A stretch of 64,000 nucleotides of DNA from Leucobacter sp. OLIS6 (GCF_002752355.1 NZ_MRAV01000009.1:124001-188000), one strand, 5' to 3'. Shown: positions 43,002 to 53,053, counted from the stretch's first letter. Translations and numbers: made by a program. The notes: generated by a model from the sequence alone, not told the origin.

Positions 43002-43129
43002 CTGCTCGTCCATCCGCGACCGGTCGGCGACGCAGACCGGGTCTCCGCGGAAGGCGCTCGAAAAAGGGGCGCTGAACCGGCATCGGCGAGACATACAGTT
43101 CCACGCACATCGACGTTCCGGAGCTCAGC

Positions 43130-44902
43130 ATGTCTCAGCACGCCCCTGCCTACCCTGTCGCCCCCTCGGCCGGCACCGACCACGGCCGATCGGACTCCGC
43201 GCAGCCCGCCGCGCCCACCGTCACCGGCGTCCTCGCCGCCGCGCTCGCTCGGCGCGCCACGCACGCCTTCGCCCTGATGGGCAACGGGAACGCGCACCTC
43301 ATGGAGGGCCTGCGCGCGGCCTCCCTGCCCATCACGACGGTGCGGCACGAAGCCGCGACCGTCGCCTCCGCCGATGCCTACCACCGCGTCGGCGGCGGCC
43401 TCGCGATCGCCAGCACCACCTACGGAGCCGGGTTCACCAACACGCTCACCGCCCTCGCCGAATCCGCGCAGGCCCGGATCCCGATGCTCGTCGTCGTCGG
43501 CGATGCGCCCACCGGCGGCCCGCGTCCCTGGGACGTCGATCAGGAGCTGCTCGCCGCCGCCGTCGGCGTACGCACCCTGACCGTCTCCCCCGAGGGGATC
43601 GACGCGCTCGTCGACCGCGCGGCCGACTCCGCGCTGCGCACCCGTCGCCCCGTGGTGCTCGCGATCCCCTACGACCTCACGACCGCCCCCGCAACCTCGA
43701 TCGATACGGCCCCGGCCGCATCGGAGCCCGCCGCTCCAGCGCCCGAACCCGCTGCCCCCCTCGATCCCGAGCTGTTCGAGCGGGCCGTCGCCGCGCTCGC
43801 GGCTGCGGAGCGGCCCCTGATCATCGCGGGTCGCGGCGCCTGGATCGCGGGTGCCCGCGCCGAGCTCGGCGAGCTCGCCGACGCGCTCGGCGCCATCACC
43901 GCTTCGACGGCCCTCGGCCGCGGCATCTTCCCCGAGCAGCGCTTCGACCTCGGCGTGACCGGCGGCTTCGGCCAGGAGGCCGCGATGGAGCTGGTCGAGA
44001 CCGCCGACGCGGTGCTCGTGGTCGGTGCGAGCCTCAACCAGTTCACGATGCGCTTCGGCGACCTGTTCGGTGCCGGCACCACCGTGGTGCGCGTCGACGT
44101 CGACGAGGTCGCACCGCCGAAGACCAACCGCGAGATCGCGCATGTGCGGCTGCACGGCGACGCCCGCTCCGTGCTCGGGCAGCTGCTGCCGGCCGTGCGA
44201 GCGGTGCGTCCGACCGCCGGCGATTGGCGCGAGCGCGTGGCCGGCCTGGAACCCGGCGGCGCCCTGCGAGCCCGCGATACCGGCGCCGACGAGCACCCCG
44301 ACGGGATCTGCGCCGACGGCCGGCTCGACCCCCGGGCCGTCGCGGCGCGCATCGGCGAGCTGCTCCCCGCGGATCGTCGGGTCACCACCGACGGCGGGCA
44401 CTTCATCGGCTGGACGAACATGTTCTGGCCGGTCGCGTCGCCGGAACGCATGGTGATGGTCGGCACCGCCTATCAGACCATCGGCCTCGGCTTCTCGACG
44501 GTCGCGGGCGTCGCGGCGGCGGCCCCCGATTCGACGGTGGTGCTGTCGACGGGCGACGGCGGCGGCCTCATGGCGCTCGCCGACCTCGAGACCGCGATCC
44601 GCACCGCGCCCCGCTGCGTGATCGTCGTGTGGAACGACGCCGCGTACGGCGCCGAGGTGCACCTCTACGGACGCATGGGCCTCGACCAGTCCCCCATGCG
44701 GATCCCCGACGCGAACTTCGCGGGCCTCGCCTCAGCGCTCGGCGCGAGGGGCGTGCGCGTCGAAACGCTCGCCGATCTCGACGCCCTCGCCGAGTGGAAC
44801 GCTGCCGGAGGCACCGGCACGATCCTGCTCGACTGCCGGATCTCTTCGAGCATCGTCGCCCCATACCAGGTCGAGATCCAGCGGGTCAACGGCGTCGCCT
44901 GA
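43130..44902 (+). CDS. thiamine-diphosphate-dependent enzyme (acetolactate-synthase superfamily)
   Basis: A 590-residue ThDP enzyme. Catalytic Glu in RHEAATVASADA, central domain GRGAWIAGAR and VVGASLNQF, and the full Mg-ThDP motif GDGGGLMALADLETA ending in VVWND. A carboligase or 2-oxoacid decarboxylase acting in the local aromatic pathway is plausible. It is not a convincing ilvB: there is no ilvN or ilvC nearby. It is paralogous to the degenerate protein at 33832, with a longer Pro/Ala linker between domains. Confidence 0.85.
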   Translation: MSQHAPAYPVAPSAGTDHGRSDSAQPAAPTVTGVLAAALARRATHAFALMGNGNAHLMEGLRAASLPITTVRHEAATVASADAYHRVGGGLAIASTTYGAGFTNTLTALAESAQARIPMLVVVGDAPTGGPRPWDVDQELLAAAVGVRTLTVSPEGIDALVDRAADSALRTRRPVVLAIPYDLTTAPATSIDTAPAASEPAAPAPEPAAPLDPELFERAVAALAAAERPLIIAGRGAWIAGARAELGELADALGAITASTALGRGIFPEQRFDLGVTGGFGQEAAMELVETADAVLVVGASLNQFTMRFGDLFGAGTTVVRVDVDEVAPPKTNREIAHVRLHGDARSVLGQLLPAVRAVRPTAGDWRERVAGLEPGGALRARDTGADEHPDGICADGRLDPRAVAARIGELLPADRRVTTDGGHFIGWTNMFWPVASPERMVMVGTAYQTIGLGFSTVAGVAAAAPDSTVVLSTGDGGGLMALADLETAIRTAPRCVIVVWNDAAYGAEVHLYGRMGLDQSPMRIPDANFAGLASALGARGVRVETLADLDALAEWNAAGGTGTILLDCRISSSIVAPYQVEIQRVNGVA

Positions 44903-44930
44903 GCGGCCTCGCGCGTCACCCGAAGAACGG

Positions 44931-44966
44931 CGAAGCGCCGCGTCCCCACAGAGACGCGGCGCTTCG
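44931..44966. terminator. bidirectional terminator
   Basis: A perfect 14-bp stem (CGAAGCGCCGCGTC and complement) with an 8-base loop between the converging ThDP-enzyme and helicase genes. Confidence 0.7.
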
Positions 44967-44998
44967 TGCTTCAGCATGCCTCGCTCGGAGGCAGCCCG

Positions 44999-47095
44999 CT
45001 ACCAGCGGGGCTTGCGCTTGCCGTCGGAGCGGTTGTCGCCCGAGTCGCGACGGTCGCCGCGATCCCACGAGCGTCCACCGCGGTCACCGCCGCGGTCGCG
45101 ATCACCGTACGAGCGGCCACCACGGTCGCCGCCGCGATCCCGGTCACCGTACGAGCGACCGCCACGGTCGCCGCCACGGTCCCGGTCACCGTACGAGCGA
45201 CCGCCACGGTCGCCGCCGCGATCCCGATCACCGTACGAGCGGCCACCGCGATCACCGCCGCGATCCCGATCACCGTACGAACGACCGCCGCGATCGCCGC
45301 CGCGATCCCGATCACCGTACGAGCGACCACCGCGATCACCGCCGCGCTGCGGGCCGTTGTCGACCGCGATGTTGATCGGAGTTCCGCCGATGCGGGTCTG
45401 GCTCAGCGCGTCCAGGGTCTCCCGGGAGAGATCCTTCGGCAGCTCGACCAGCGAGAAGTCGTCGAACACCTTGATGCGGCCGAAGTCGTCGCGGGTCAGG
45501 TTGCCCTCGTTCGCGAGCGCGCCCACGATCTGGCCGGGCTGCACGCGCTGGCGGCGGCCCACCTCGATGCGGTACTGCTGCAGGTCGTCGCGCGTCTGGC
45601 GCGGGCCGCGGTCCTCGCGGTCGCGGCCGGGACGCTCGCGCTCCGGGCGATCCTCGAGGAACGTCTTCGCGGTGCGGCGGTCGCGCTCGAACTGACGGTC
45701 GTCGGCCTCGGTGAGCAGCAGGGGCGTGTCGCCCTGCGCCACGACCGCGAGGGCGGCGGCGACGTCAGTCTCGGGCACGTCGTGGTGACGCACGTAGTGG
45801 GCGATGATGTCGCGGAACGCGTCGATGCGCTTGGTCTCGCCGAGCGCGGAGGTGATCGCGTCGTCGAAGCGCGAGAGACGGGTCGCGTTGACCTCGTCGA
45901 CCTGCGGCAGCTGCATCTGCGTGAGCGGCTGCTTCGTGGTCTTCTCGATCGCCTTGAGCAGGCGGCGCTCGCGCGGGGTGACGAAGCTGATCGCGTCGCC
46001 CGAGCGGCCGGCACGGCCGGTGCGGCCGATGCGGTGCACGTAGGACTCGGTATCGATCGGCAGGTCGTAATTGATGACGTGGCTGATCCGCTCGACGTCG
46101 AGGCCGCGGGCGGCGACGTCGGTCGCGACGAGCACGTCGAGCTTGCCGTCTTTCAGCGCCTGCACGGTGCGCTCGCGCTGCGCCTGCTGGATGTCGCCGT
46201 TGATGGCGGCGGCCGAATAGCCGCGGGCGCGCAGCTTCTCGGCGACCTGCTCGGAGTCGCCGCGGGTGCGGGTGAAGACGATGAGGCCGTCGAACTCTTC
46301 GACCTCGAGGATGCGGGTCAGGGCGTCGAGCTTCTGCTGGTACGAGCAGACCACGTAGCGCTGCGTGATGTTCGAGCTCGTCTGGGTCTTGCCCGCGATC
46401 TTGATCTCTTCGGGATCGCTCAGGTACTGCTGCGAGATGCGGCGGATCTGGGCGGGCATGGTCGCCGAGAACAGTGCGACCTGCTTCTCGTCGGGGGTGT
46501 CGGCGAGGATCGTCTCGACGTCCTCAGCGAAGCCCATCTTGAGCATCTCGTCGGCCTCGTCGAGCACGAGGTACTTGATCTGGGAGAGATCGAGCGAACC
46601 GCGCTTCATGTGGTCCATGATGCGGCCGGGGGTGCCCACGACGATGTCGACGCCGCGACGCAGCGCCGAGAGCTGCTGGGTGTAGGACTGGCCGCCGTAG
46701 ACGGGCAGCAGGTGCACCTCGGGCAGGTGGGCGGCGTAGCTCTCGAACGCCTCGCAGACCTGCAGGGCGAGCTCGCGGGTGGGAGCGAGCACGAGGGCCT
46801 GGGGAACACCCTGGCCCGGCTCGATACGGGACAGGACGGGCAGCGCGAACGCCGCGGTTTTGCCGGTGCCGGTCTGAGCCAGACCGACGACGTCGCGACC
46901 CTCGAGCAGCACGGGGATGGTGGCGGCCTGGATGGCCGAGGGGGTTTCGTACCCGACGTCGGTGATCGCACGGAGTACGTCATCGGCAAGACCGAGGTCG
47001 GCGAACGTCACCCGCTGTTCCGGTTCTGCTGCGGGGGTGGCGGGTTGTTCGTTCTCGGCCTCGCTCGTGACGGGGCTCTCGTTTTCGCGCATCAT
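44999..47095 (-). CDS. deaD: DEAD-box RNA helicase, DeaD/CsdA type, with RGG-repeat tail
   Basis: A 698-residue helicase. Q motif (FADLGLADDVLRAI), motif I AQTGTGKTAAF, DEAD in VLDEADEML, SAT in FSATMPAQ and motif VI HRIGRTGRAGR are intact. A DbpA-like RNA-binding domain at about residues 505-575 follows, then a tail of GGRSYGDRDR repeats (about 580-670) ending in a basic stretch. DeaD proteins help ribosome assembly and mRNA unwinding at low temperature. The repeat tail should be disordered and RNA-binding. Confidence 0.93.
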   Translation of the reverse strand: MMRENESPVTSEAENEQPATPAAEPEQRVTFADLGLADDVLRAITDVGYETPSAIQAATIPVLLEGRDVVGLAQTGTGKTAAFALPVLSRIEPGQGVPQALVLAPTRELALQVCEAFESYAAHLPEVHLLPVYGGQSYTQQLSALRRGVDIVVGTPGRIMDHMKRGSLDLSQIKYLVLDEADEMLKMGFAEDVETILADTPDEKQVALFSATMPAQIRRISQQYLSDPEEIKIAGKTQTSSNITQRYVVCSYQQKLDALTRILEVEEFDGLIVFTRTRGDSEQVAEKLRARGYSAAAINGDIQQAQRERTVQALKDGKLDVLVATDVAARGLDVERISHVINYDLPIDTESYVHRIGRTGRAGRSGDAISFVTPRERRLLKAIEKTTKQPLTQMQLPQVDEVNATRLSRFDDAITSALGETKRIDAFRDIIAHYVRHHDVPETDVAAALAVVAQGDTPLLLTEADDRQFERDRRTAKTFLEDRPERERPGRDREDRGPRQTRDDLQQYRIEVGRRQRVQPGQIVGALANEGNLTRDDFGRIKVFDDFSLVELPKDLSRETLDALSQTRIGGTPINIAVDNGPQRGGDRGGRSYGDRDRGGDRGGRSYGDRDRGGDRGGRSYGDRDRGGDRGGRSYGDRDRGGDRGGRSYGDRDRGGDRGGRSYGDRDRGGDRGGRSWDRGDRRDSGDNRSDGKRKPRW
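45075..45345 (-). repeat. 42-bp in-frame tandem repeat in deaD
   Basis: TCACCGTACGAG recurs at 45102, 45144, 45186, 45228, 45270 and 45312, exactly 42 bases apart. Each unit encodes a 14-residue GGRSYGDRDRGGDR. Six near-identical units plus partial flanking ones; length variation by slippage between strains is expected. Confidence 0.9.
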
Positions 47096-47181
47096 GCTAT
47101 TCTACGCGATCCTGGTGACGCGCGGGGAACGTCGATCCGCACGCCGGTTTTCCACCGGTTCGCTCAGCTAGACTCCGGCGC

Positions 47182-48135
47182 ATGGAACCCGCGATCGAAG
47201 CCGTCGGGCTCTCGCGCAGCTTCGGCGAGATCCCGGTCGTGCACAATGCCACGCTCTCCGTCTCACCCGGCGAGATCACCGCGCTGGTCGGCCCGAACGG
47301 CAGCGGCAAGACCACCCTCATGCTGATGCTCGCGACGCTGCTGCGCCCCGACCGCGGCACCGTGCGGATCGCCGGCCGCGACGCGATCGAGGACCCGCTG
47401 TCGGCCCGGACCGCGCTCGGCTGGATGCCGGACGCACTCGGCGTCTGGCCGACGCTGACGGCGCGTGAGACGCTGCTGGCCGTGTGCGGCATGTACGGGC
47501 TCCGCGGCTCGGCAGCGGCCGTCCGTACCGACGAGCTGCTCGCTCAGACCGAGCTCGCCGAGCTCGCGGGGCAGCGCAGCAACACCCTGTCCCGGGGCCA
47601 GAAGCAGCGGCTCAGCCTGGCGCGGGCGCTCGTGCACCGACCGCGCGTGCTCCTGCTCGACGAGCCCGCGTCCGGACTCGACCCGGAGGCCCGGCTGACG
47701 CAGCGCCGCATGCTCACGGAACTCGCCGCCGAGGGGGTCGCGATCCTCGTCACCAGCCACGTGCTCGACGAGCTCGACGAGATCTCGACCGGGGTGGTGT
47801 TCCTCCGCAAGGGGCTGACGACCGCCCCGGAGGCCGTCGACGCGGCGTTGCAGCGCGGCAGCCGGTGGCGCGTGCGTTCGCTGGACGGGCGCGCGCTCGA
47901 GACCGAGCTCGCCCGACTGGGGATCCCGGCTACGAGCCGGGCGTCGCTCAGCGGAACCGTGCACCTGATCGACGTCGCGGACGAGCGGGCCGCCACGGCC
48001 GCGCTCTCGGCGCTCGTCTCGGCCGGCGTCCCGGTGGTCGAGTTCGCTCCCGCGTCGAGCACGCTCGAGCAGGCCTTCGTGCGGCTCTCGCACCCGGGTA
48101 CCGAGATCGCCGCCGACCCGGAGGCCGCCCGATGA
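47182..48135 (+). CDS. ABC transporter ATP-binding protein (ABC-2 type)
   Basis: A 317-residue ATPase. Walker A GPNGSGKTT, signature LSRGQKQR, Walker B LLLDEPASGLD and switch His in TSHVL are intact; the last 100 residues form the regulatory domain common in export-type ATPases. TAGACT ends 7 bases before ATG (leaderless). The stop overlaps the permease start. Confidence 0.9.
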   Translation: MEPAIEAVGLSRSFGEIPVVHNATLSVSPGEITALVGPNGSGKTTLMLMLATLLRPDRGTVRIAGRDAIEDPLSARTALGWMPDALGVWPTLTARETLLAVCGMYGLRGSAAAVRTDELLAQTELAELAGQRSNTLSRGQKQRLSLARALVHRPRVLLLDEPASGLDPEARLTQRRMLTELAAEGVAILVTSHVLDELDEISTGVVFLRKGLTTAPEAVDAALQRGSRWRVRSLDGRALETELARLGIPATSRASLSGTVHLIDVADERAATAALSALVSAGVPVVEFAPASSTLEQAFVRLSHPGTEIAADPEAAR

Positions 48136-49289
48136 CCGCGACCGTGCCCGCGATCCCGCCCGCGTTCGAGATCCGCCCGCCGGGCTTCTGGCGAGGCATG
48201 TGGCACATCGCCGCGCTCGAGCTCAGGCAGCGCCTGCGCTCGCGCACGCTGCTCGTCCTCGCGATCGTGTGGTTCTGCCTGATCGGCGTCGTCACGGGCG
48301 CGATGTGGCTCTGGCTCTCGGCCATGAGCGGCGCGTACGGGCAGGGCTTCGACTCGTACCCGCTGTTCTCGGTCATCGTCTACTTCGTGCTGCTGTTCGG
48401 AACGCTGGTGGCGCCGGCGATCTCCGCCGGTTCGATCAGCGCCGAGCGCTCGGGCGGCACCCTCGCGACCACCCAGGTCACGCTCATCGGCACCTGGCCC
48501 CTCCTGCTCGGCAAGGCCCTCGCGGCATGGATCACCGGTTTCGCGTTCCTGGTGGTCGCCGCCCCGTTCGTAGTGATCAGCCTGCTGCTCTCGCGCACCG
48601 ATCCCCTGCAGCTCCTCGTGGCGGTGCTCGCGCTGGCCCTGCAGATCGGGGTGTTCACGGTGTTCGGCGTCGCGCTCTCGGCGATGATCTCCTCGCAGGT
48701 CTTCGCGATCGTCACCGCCTATCTGCTGGTCGCGCTGCTGTCGATCGGCACCCTGATCGCGTTCGCCCTGTCGGTCGGGGTCAGCACGCGCTACGTCGAC
48801 ATCAGCTACCAGACGTTCTCGCCGAGCTACTGGAACGCCGTCGACGCGTGCTCGGCCGGCACGGACGACGAGGCCGCCATCGCCGAGTGCACTGACGCGG
48901 TGCCGGTCGAGTGCGTGACCGAGGCGACCACCGTCCCCGTCTCGCCGACCTCGGGCATCTGGTGGGTGCTCACCCCGAACCCCTACGTCGTCGTCGCCGA
49001 CATGGTCGCGCCGCGCGCCGGCAGCGCCCACGCTTCAGACGACCTGTTCTCGGGGATCTCGACGCTCGTCCGCGGCATGCAGGACGACCGCGCCAAGCCG
49101 CAGGACTGGAGCGACTGCCCGGCGCCCCGGAGCGAGCCGTCGGCATCGGCATCGTCCGAGGCCGGCGCACCGGTGTGGTGGATCGGCGCGACGGTGCAGC
49201 TGGTGCTCGCGGCCGGCCTGCTGTGGGCCGGGCACCGTCGCCTGCGTACCCCGGCGGCCAAGCTGCCGCGCGGCGCCCGCGTCGCCTAG
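48132..49289 (+). CDS. ABC-2-type permease
   Basis: A 385-residue membrane protein, start-stop overlap ATGA with its ATPase. About six to seven helices: one near residue 37-60, four in the middle, one near the C-terminus. A long external loop between the last two helices contains several Cys residues (DACSAGTDDEAAIAEC, PVECVT, WSDCPAP) that could form disulfides. Exported substrate unknown. Confidence 0.83.
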   Translation: MTATVPAIPPAFEIRPPGFWRGMWHIAALELRQRLRSRTLLVLAIVWFCLIGVVTGAMWLWLSAMSGAYGQGFDSYPLFSVIVYFVLLFGTLVAPAISAGSISAERSGGTLATTQVTLIGTWPLLLGKALAAWITGFAFLVVAAPFVVISLLLSRTDPLQLLVAVLALALQIGVFTVFGVALSAMISSQVFAIVTAYLLVALLSIGTLIAFALSVGVSTRYVDISYQTFSPSYWNAVDACSAGTDDEAAIAECTDAVPVECVTEATTVPVSPTSGIWWVLTPNPYVVVADMVAPRAGSAHASDDLFSGISTLVRGMQDDRAKPQDWSDCPAPRSEPSASASSEAGAPVWWIGATVQLVLAAGLLWAGHRRLRTPAAKLPRGARVA

Positions 49290-49448
49290 GCCCGCGGCGG
49301 GCTGGCGCGATGTTCTCGGCGATCAGGAACGGCGGCGGGCTACGCGAGACTCACTTCACCCTCGCACGCGACTGACATTTTACCTGTTAGGGTTCACAAA
49401 GCTGGGAGGCTGCGACCTTCCCGGCGTTACCCCGACAAGAGGAGAAGC

Positions 49449-52400
49449 GTGAGTGTGAGAGTAAAGTTCGGCAGGCTTGCCGCGTTCGGCGTAGCAGGCG
49501 CGCTCGTAGCGAGCGGTGTGACTGCGGTTGATGCGGCGACGACGCCGGCGCGTGCGGTCGAGGACGACGGGCGGCTGGTGGGGCCCTGGGTTATGAACAA
49601 CCCGAACTCCGATGGTAAGTACTTTGCCATCTTCGATAAGAACGACTACGGGTTGGAATTCGAGTTTGGCGCAAAAGAGAGCGCCCTAAAGAAGGCGGTC
49701 CTCGCTTCCTTTCCGGCAATAGGATCCACGGGGCCGATCCGAGTCGGAGACAAATGCGTCGGGTCCGACGGCTCCGTGGCCAGCTTCCAAGACGTTGGCT
49801 ATCTATCCACCCCTAAGCTGCTGACTTGCGACGCAAAAGATCGCACTCAGCTGTTTACCATCGATTTCAATGGGCACTTGCAGTCGGTAAACGAGCCAAG
49901 CCGAAATCTGGAGACCAAGGGCGGCTACGTCGTACTGGCGACGGTAGCCGAAGTAGGTGGCCCTGCATACCAGGATCGAGTCGTTCTATCAGAGCTGCGA
50001 GCTTTCGTCCCGGTTGCCATCTCTCGTCCGACCGATGTGGTGCCGGTGCTGAGGCCCCGGATCACCGGCACCGGTCAGCCGAACGCGACCATCACGGTCA
50101 GAGAAGGAGACACGGTCCTCGGCACGACCACGGTCGGCGCGAACGGTGAATGGTCGCTCACCCCCGAGAAATACCTGGCCGAAGGACCGCACACCATCGT
50201 GGCGGAGCAGAACGTTTCGGGCCAGCCGTCGTCCGCGACGCACTCGTTCACGATCAGGTTCGCTCCGGTCGTATTCCCTGCCGCGACGGTCGATTCGAAA
50301 CGTCCCACCCTCACGGGAACCGGCCAACCCGGTGCCACGATCGAGATCACGGACAAGGACGGGAAGTCCGTCGGTTCGGCTACGGTCGCCGAGGACGGCA
50401 CCTGGTCGCTGATCCCGAGCGTGGATCTTGCGAAGGGCCCGAATGCGCTGACGGCGGTGCAGATCTCCAAGGGCGGCGGCGACACCTCCGAGGCGGCTGC
50501 GACGATCACGGTCAAAGTCATCGACGAGCTCACCGTGACCGGCCCGAAGGCCGGAACCACGGTGGATACCGACAAGCCCGTCGTAACGGGTGTTTCCGAG
50601 CCGAAGGCCGACATCACGATCACCGACACCGACGGCAAAGTGATCGGGTCCACGACGGCGAACGGCACGGGCGAGTGGTCGGTGACGCTGCCCGCGCAGC
50701 CCAACGGCCGAGTCGAGATCACCGTGACAGACGAGCACGGCCAGGAAGTCGATCACGCGTTCGACGTGGATGTTGCGCCTGCGATCGCGGATCTCGTGCT
50801 CACGGGGCCCAAGGAGGGTGCGACGGTCGATACTGATACCCCGAAGGTGACGGGCACGGCCGAGCCGGGCGCGAAGGTCACTGTCACGGGCAAGGACGGC
50901 GAGGTTCTCGCCGAGACGACCGCGGGCGAGGACGGCAAGTGGTCGGTGGAGCTGCCGAAGCTGCCGAATGGGACGCACGAGATCGCCGCTACGGACGATA
51001 GCGGTCAGAGCGATGATGTGTCGTTCGCGGTGAACGCGATCGCCCCGATCGTCCTGACCGGACCGGAGTCGAGCGAGTCGAAGCGCCCTGCCGTGACGGG
51101 GACCGGGCATCCGGGCTCGAACGTCGAGCTGAAGGATGTGCTCGGGAAGACCATCGGGATCGGCTCCGTCGGTACTGACGGCACGTGGTCGATCACCCCG
51201 AGCGTGGACCTGGGTAAGGGTTCGAACGTGGTGACCGCGCATCAGACCGCCCCGGGTGGGAAGGCCTCCCAGGCGACGGGCGCGATCCAGGTGACCGCGA
51301 AGGATGCCCTCGTCGTGACGGGCCCCGCCCCGGGTTCGACGGTCGAGTCGGAGACCCCGGTCGTGTCGGGCACGACCGAGCCGGGCGCGAAGGTCACCGT
51401 GACGGGCCCCGACGGGAAGCTGGGCGAGACCGTCGCGGACGAGAACGGTGACTGGTCGATCGAGCTGCCCGTGATGCCCGAGGGTGAGACCTCGCTCACG
51501 GTGACGGATGAGCATGGCGGCAAGGTCGAGATCGACTTCACCGTTCCCGCGCACTTCGACGACGAGCAGAACGGTTCGGCTCAGGCCGATCCGGGCGCGT
51601 CGGCGAACTCGAACGATCGGGCGAACGCGAACGCTGCTGCGTCCGCTGCGGCGACCGCGAAGGCCGACGACAACTCCAACGCCTCCGCCCAGGCCGCAGC
51701 GAAGGCCGCCGCATACTCTGACGCCACCTCGGAAGCGTCTGCCGCAGCGGACATCTCCGCGGAAGCCGCCGCGAAGGCCGCCGCCACCCCGACCGCGTCC
51801 AGCAACACGACCGCGAACCTGACCTCCGCCTCCAACAGCGCGGCAGAGGCCGCGGCACGTGCAGCAGCGCAGGCCGACAACTCCTCGAGTGCGAACGCAT
51901 CCGCGTCGCAGCGTGCCACCATGAACGCGAATGCCGCGTCGAAGGCCGCCGCGATCGCGTCCGCGTCCGCGAACTCCTCGAGCAACGCCGGCGCGAACGG
52001 GTCGGATCAGCCGAAGTGGAAGCGTCTGGGAGGCGCGAACCGGTATCAGACCGCAGTCGTGACGTCGAAGGACTCCTACCCGCGCGGCGCTTCGAGTGTG
52101 ATCATCGCCCGCTCCGACCTCGCCCCCGACGCCCTCTCGGCAGCCCCGTTCGCGGCGAAGATGAGCGCCCCCGTGCTCCTCACCCCGCCCACCGCCCTCG
52201 TGGGCGAGACCAAGGCTGAGATCACGCGCCTGGAAGCGAAGACGGTGTACATCGCCGGCGGCACCGGAGCAATCTCCGCGTCGGTCGAGGCCGAGATCAA
52301 GCGGATGGGTGTGAAGATCGTCCGCATGGCCGGATCCGACCGGTACGCCACCTCTCTGAAGATCGCCGAGACGGGCTGGAAGAGCGGCTCGGAGCGTGCG

Positions 52401-52916
52401 TTCGTCGCGACCGGCCGTGACTACCCCGACGCCCTCTCCGCGGGGTCCGCCGCGGGCGCGACCGGGGTGCCGGTGATCCTCGTCGACGGGAAGCTGTCGG
52501 CCCTGAACAGCACGTCGAGGGCTGCGCTCGCCAAATACGGCACGAAGAACCTCTACATCGCCGGCGGCACCGGAGTCGTGTCCACCGGCGTGGAGTCCTC
52601 GATGCGTGGCGGTGGGAAGACCGTGGAGCGGTTCGCGGGCGGCACCCGATACGAGACGTCGGCCGCGATCGCGAAGGAATGGCACACCAAGGGCGGGCTC
52701 GTGTACCTCGCCACCGGTGTCGACTTCCCCGACGCCCTCGCGGGATCCGCGGTCGCGGGCGCGCAGGCTGCTCCGATCATGCTGACGCAGAAGAACTGCG
52801 TACCCAAGCCGGTGAAGGACGCGATCACGAACACGATCAAGCCGCAGCGCGGGTATGTGCTCGGCGGCACGGGCGTGATCACCGATCGGGTGCTGAACAG
52901 CCAACCCAGCTGCTGA
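49449..52916 (+). CDS. secreted mosaic surface protein: Ig-like repeats, Ala/Ser/Asn linker and three cell-wall-binding repeats
   Basis: A 1155-residue exported protein. Signal peptide at about 1-30; unique N-terminal domain at 40-190 with paired Cys; about six bacterial Ig-like repeats at 195-700 (recurring VTGTxEPGAKVTVTG and DGTWSI motifs); a low-complexity Ala/Ser/Asn/Thr linker at 705-855; three cell-wall-binding-2 repeats at 857-1155 (RLGGANRYQTA, RMAGSDRYATS, RFAGGTRYETS). No LPXTG sorting signal; wall attachment should be non-covalent through the repeats. The start GTG has AGGAG close upstream. The N-terminal domain is encoded by visibly AT-richer DNA. Probably an adhesin or wall-associated protein. 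Confidence 0.88.
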   Translation: MSVRVKFGRLAAFGVAGALVASGVTAVDAATTPARAVEDDGRLVGPWVMNNPNSDGKYFAIFDKNDYGLEFEFGAKESALKKAVLASFPAIGSTGPIRVGDKCVGSDGSVASFQDVGYLSTPKLLTCDAKDRTQLFTIDFNGHLQSVNEPSRNLETKGGYVVLATVAEVGGPAYQDRVVLSELRAFVPVAISRPTDVVPVLRPRITGTGQPNATITVREGDTVLGTTTVGANGEWSLTPEKYLAEGPHTIVAEQNVSGQPSSATHSFTIRFAPVVFPAATVDSKRPTLTGTGQPGATIEITDKDGKSVGSATVAEDGTWSLIPSVDLAKGPNALTAVQISKGGGDTSEAAATITVKVIDELTVTGPKAGTTVDTDKPVVTGVSEPKADITITDTDGKVIGSTTANGTGEWSVTLPAQPNGRVEITVTDEHGQEVDHAFDVDVAPAIADLVLTGPKEGATVDTDTPKVTGTAEPGAKVTVTGKDGEVLAETTAGEDGKWSVELPKLPNGTHEIAATDDSGQSDDVSFAVNAIAPIVLTGPESSESKRPAVTGTGHPGSNVELKDVLGKTIGIGSVGTDGTWSITPSVDLGKGSNVVTAHQTAPGGKASQATGAIQVTAKDALVVTGPAPGSTVESETPVVSGTTEPGAKVTVTGPDGKLGETVADENGDWSIELPVMPEGETSLTVTDEHGGKVEIDFTVPAHFDDEQNGSAQADPGASANSNDRANANAAASAAATAKADDNSNASAQAAAKAAAYSDATSEASAAADISAEAAAKAAATPTASSNTTANLTSASNSAAEAAARAAAQADNSSSANASASQRATMNANAASKAAAIASASANSSSNAGANGSDQPKWKRLGGANRYQTAVVTSKDSYPRGASSVIIARSDLAPDALSAAPFAAKMSAPVLLTPPTALVGETKAEITRLEAKTVYIAGGTGAISASVEAEIKRMGVKIVRMAGSDRYATSLKIAETGWKSGSERAFVATGRDYPDALSAGSAAGATGVPVILVDGKLSALNSTSRAALAKYGTKNLYIAGGTGVVSTGVESSMRGGGKTVERFAGGTRYETSAAIAKEWHTKGGLVYLATGVDFPDALAGSAVAGAQAAPIMLTQKNCVPKPVKDAITNTIKPQRGYVLGGTGVITDRVLNSQPSC

Positions 52917-52940
52917 TCCGGTAGTCCTGCCCGAGATACA

Positions 52941-52976
52941 GGAGGAGGTGTGCCCGTGCGCGGGTGCGCCTCCTCC
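52941..52976. terminator. hairpin after the surface-protein gene
   Basis: GGAGGAGG pairs with CCTCCTCC, extended inward by an imperfect GC-rich stem, 24 bases beyond the stop. A second small stem (AGAGAC with GTCTCT, 52991-53014) may serve the converging lysR gene. Confidence 0.5.
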
Positions 52977-53053
52977 CCTACCCGGGCATCAGAGACCGGG
53001 CGCCGGGCGTCTCTCCATCCTTCCCGGTCTCGGCGCCCGCCCACGGCCTGCGA

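Noticed and set aside
33832-44902. The two ThDP genes as ilvB acetolactate synthases
   Set aside because: No ilvN or ilvC next to them, one lacks the ThDP motif, and the setting is aromatic catabolism.
45075-45345. Regular 42-bp repeats resembling a CRISPR array
   Set aside because: There are no unique spacers; the units abut and encode GGRSYGDRDR repeats in frame with the helicase.
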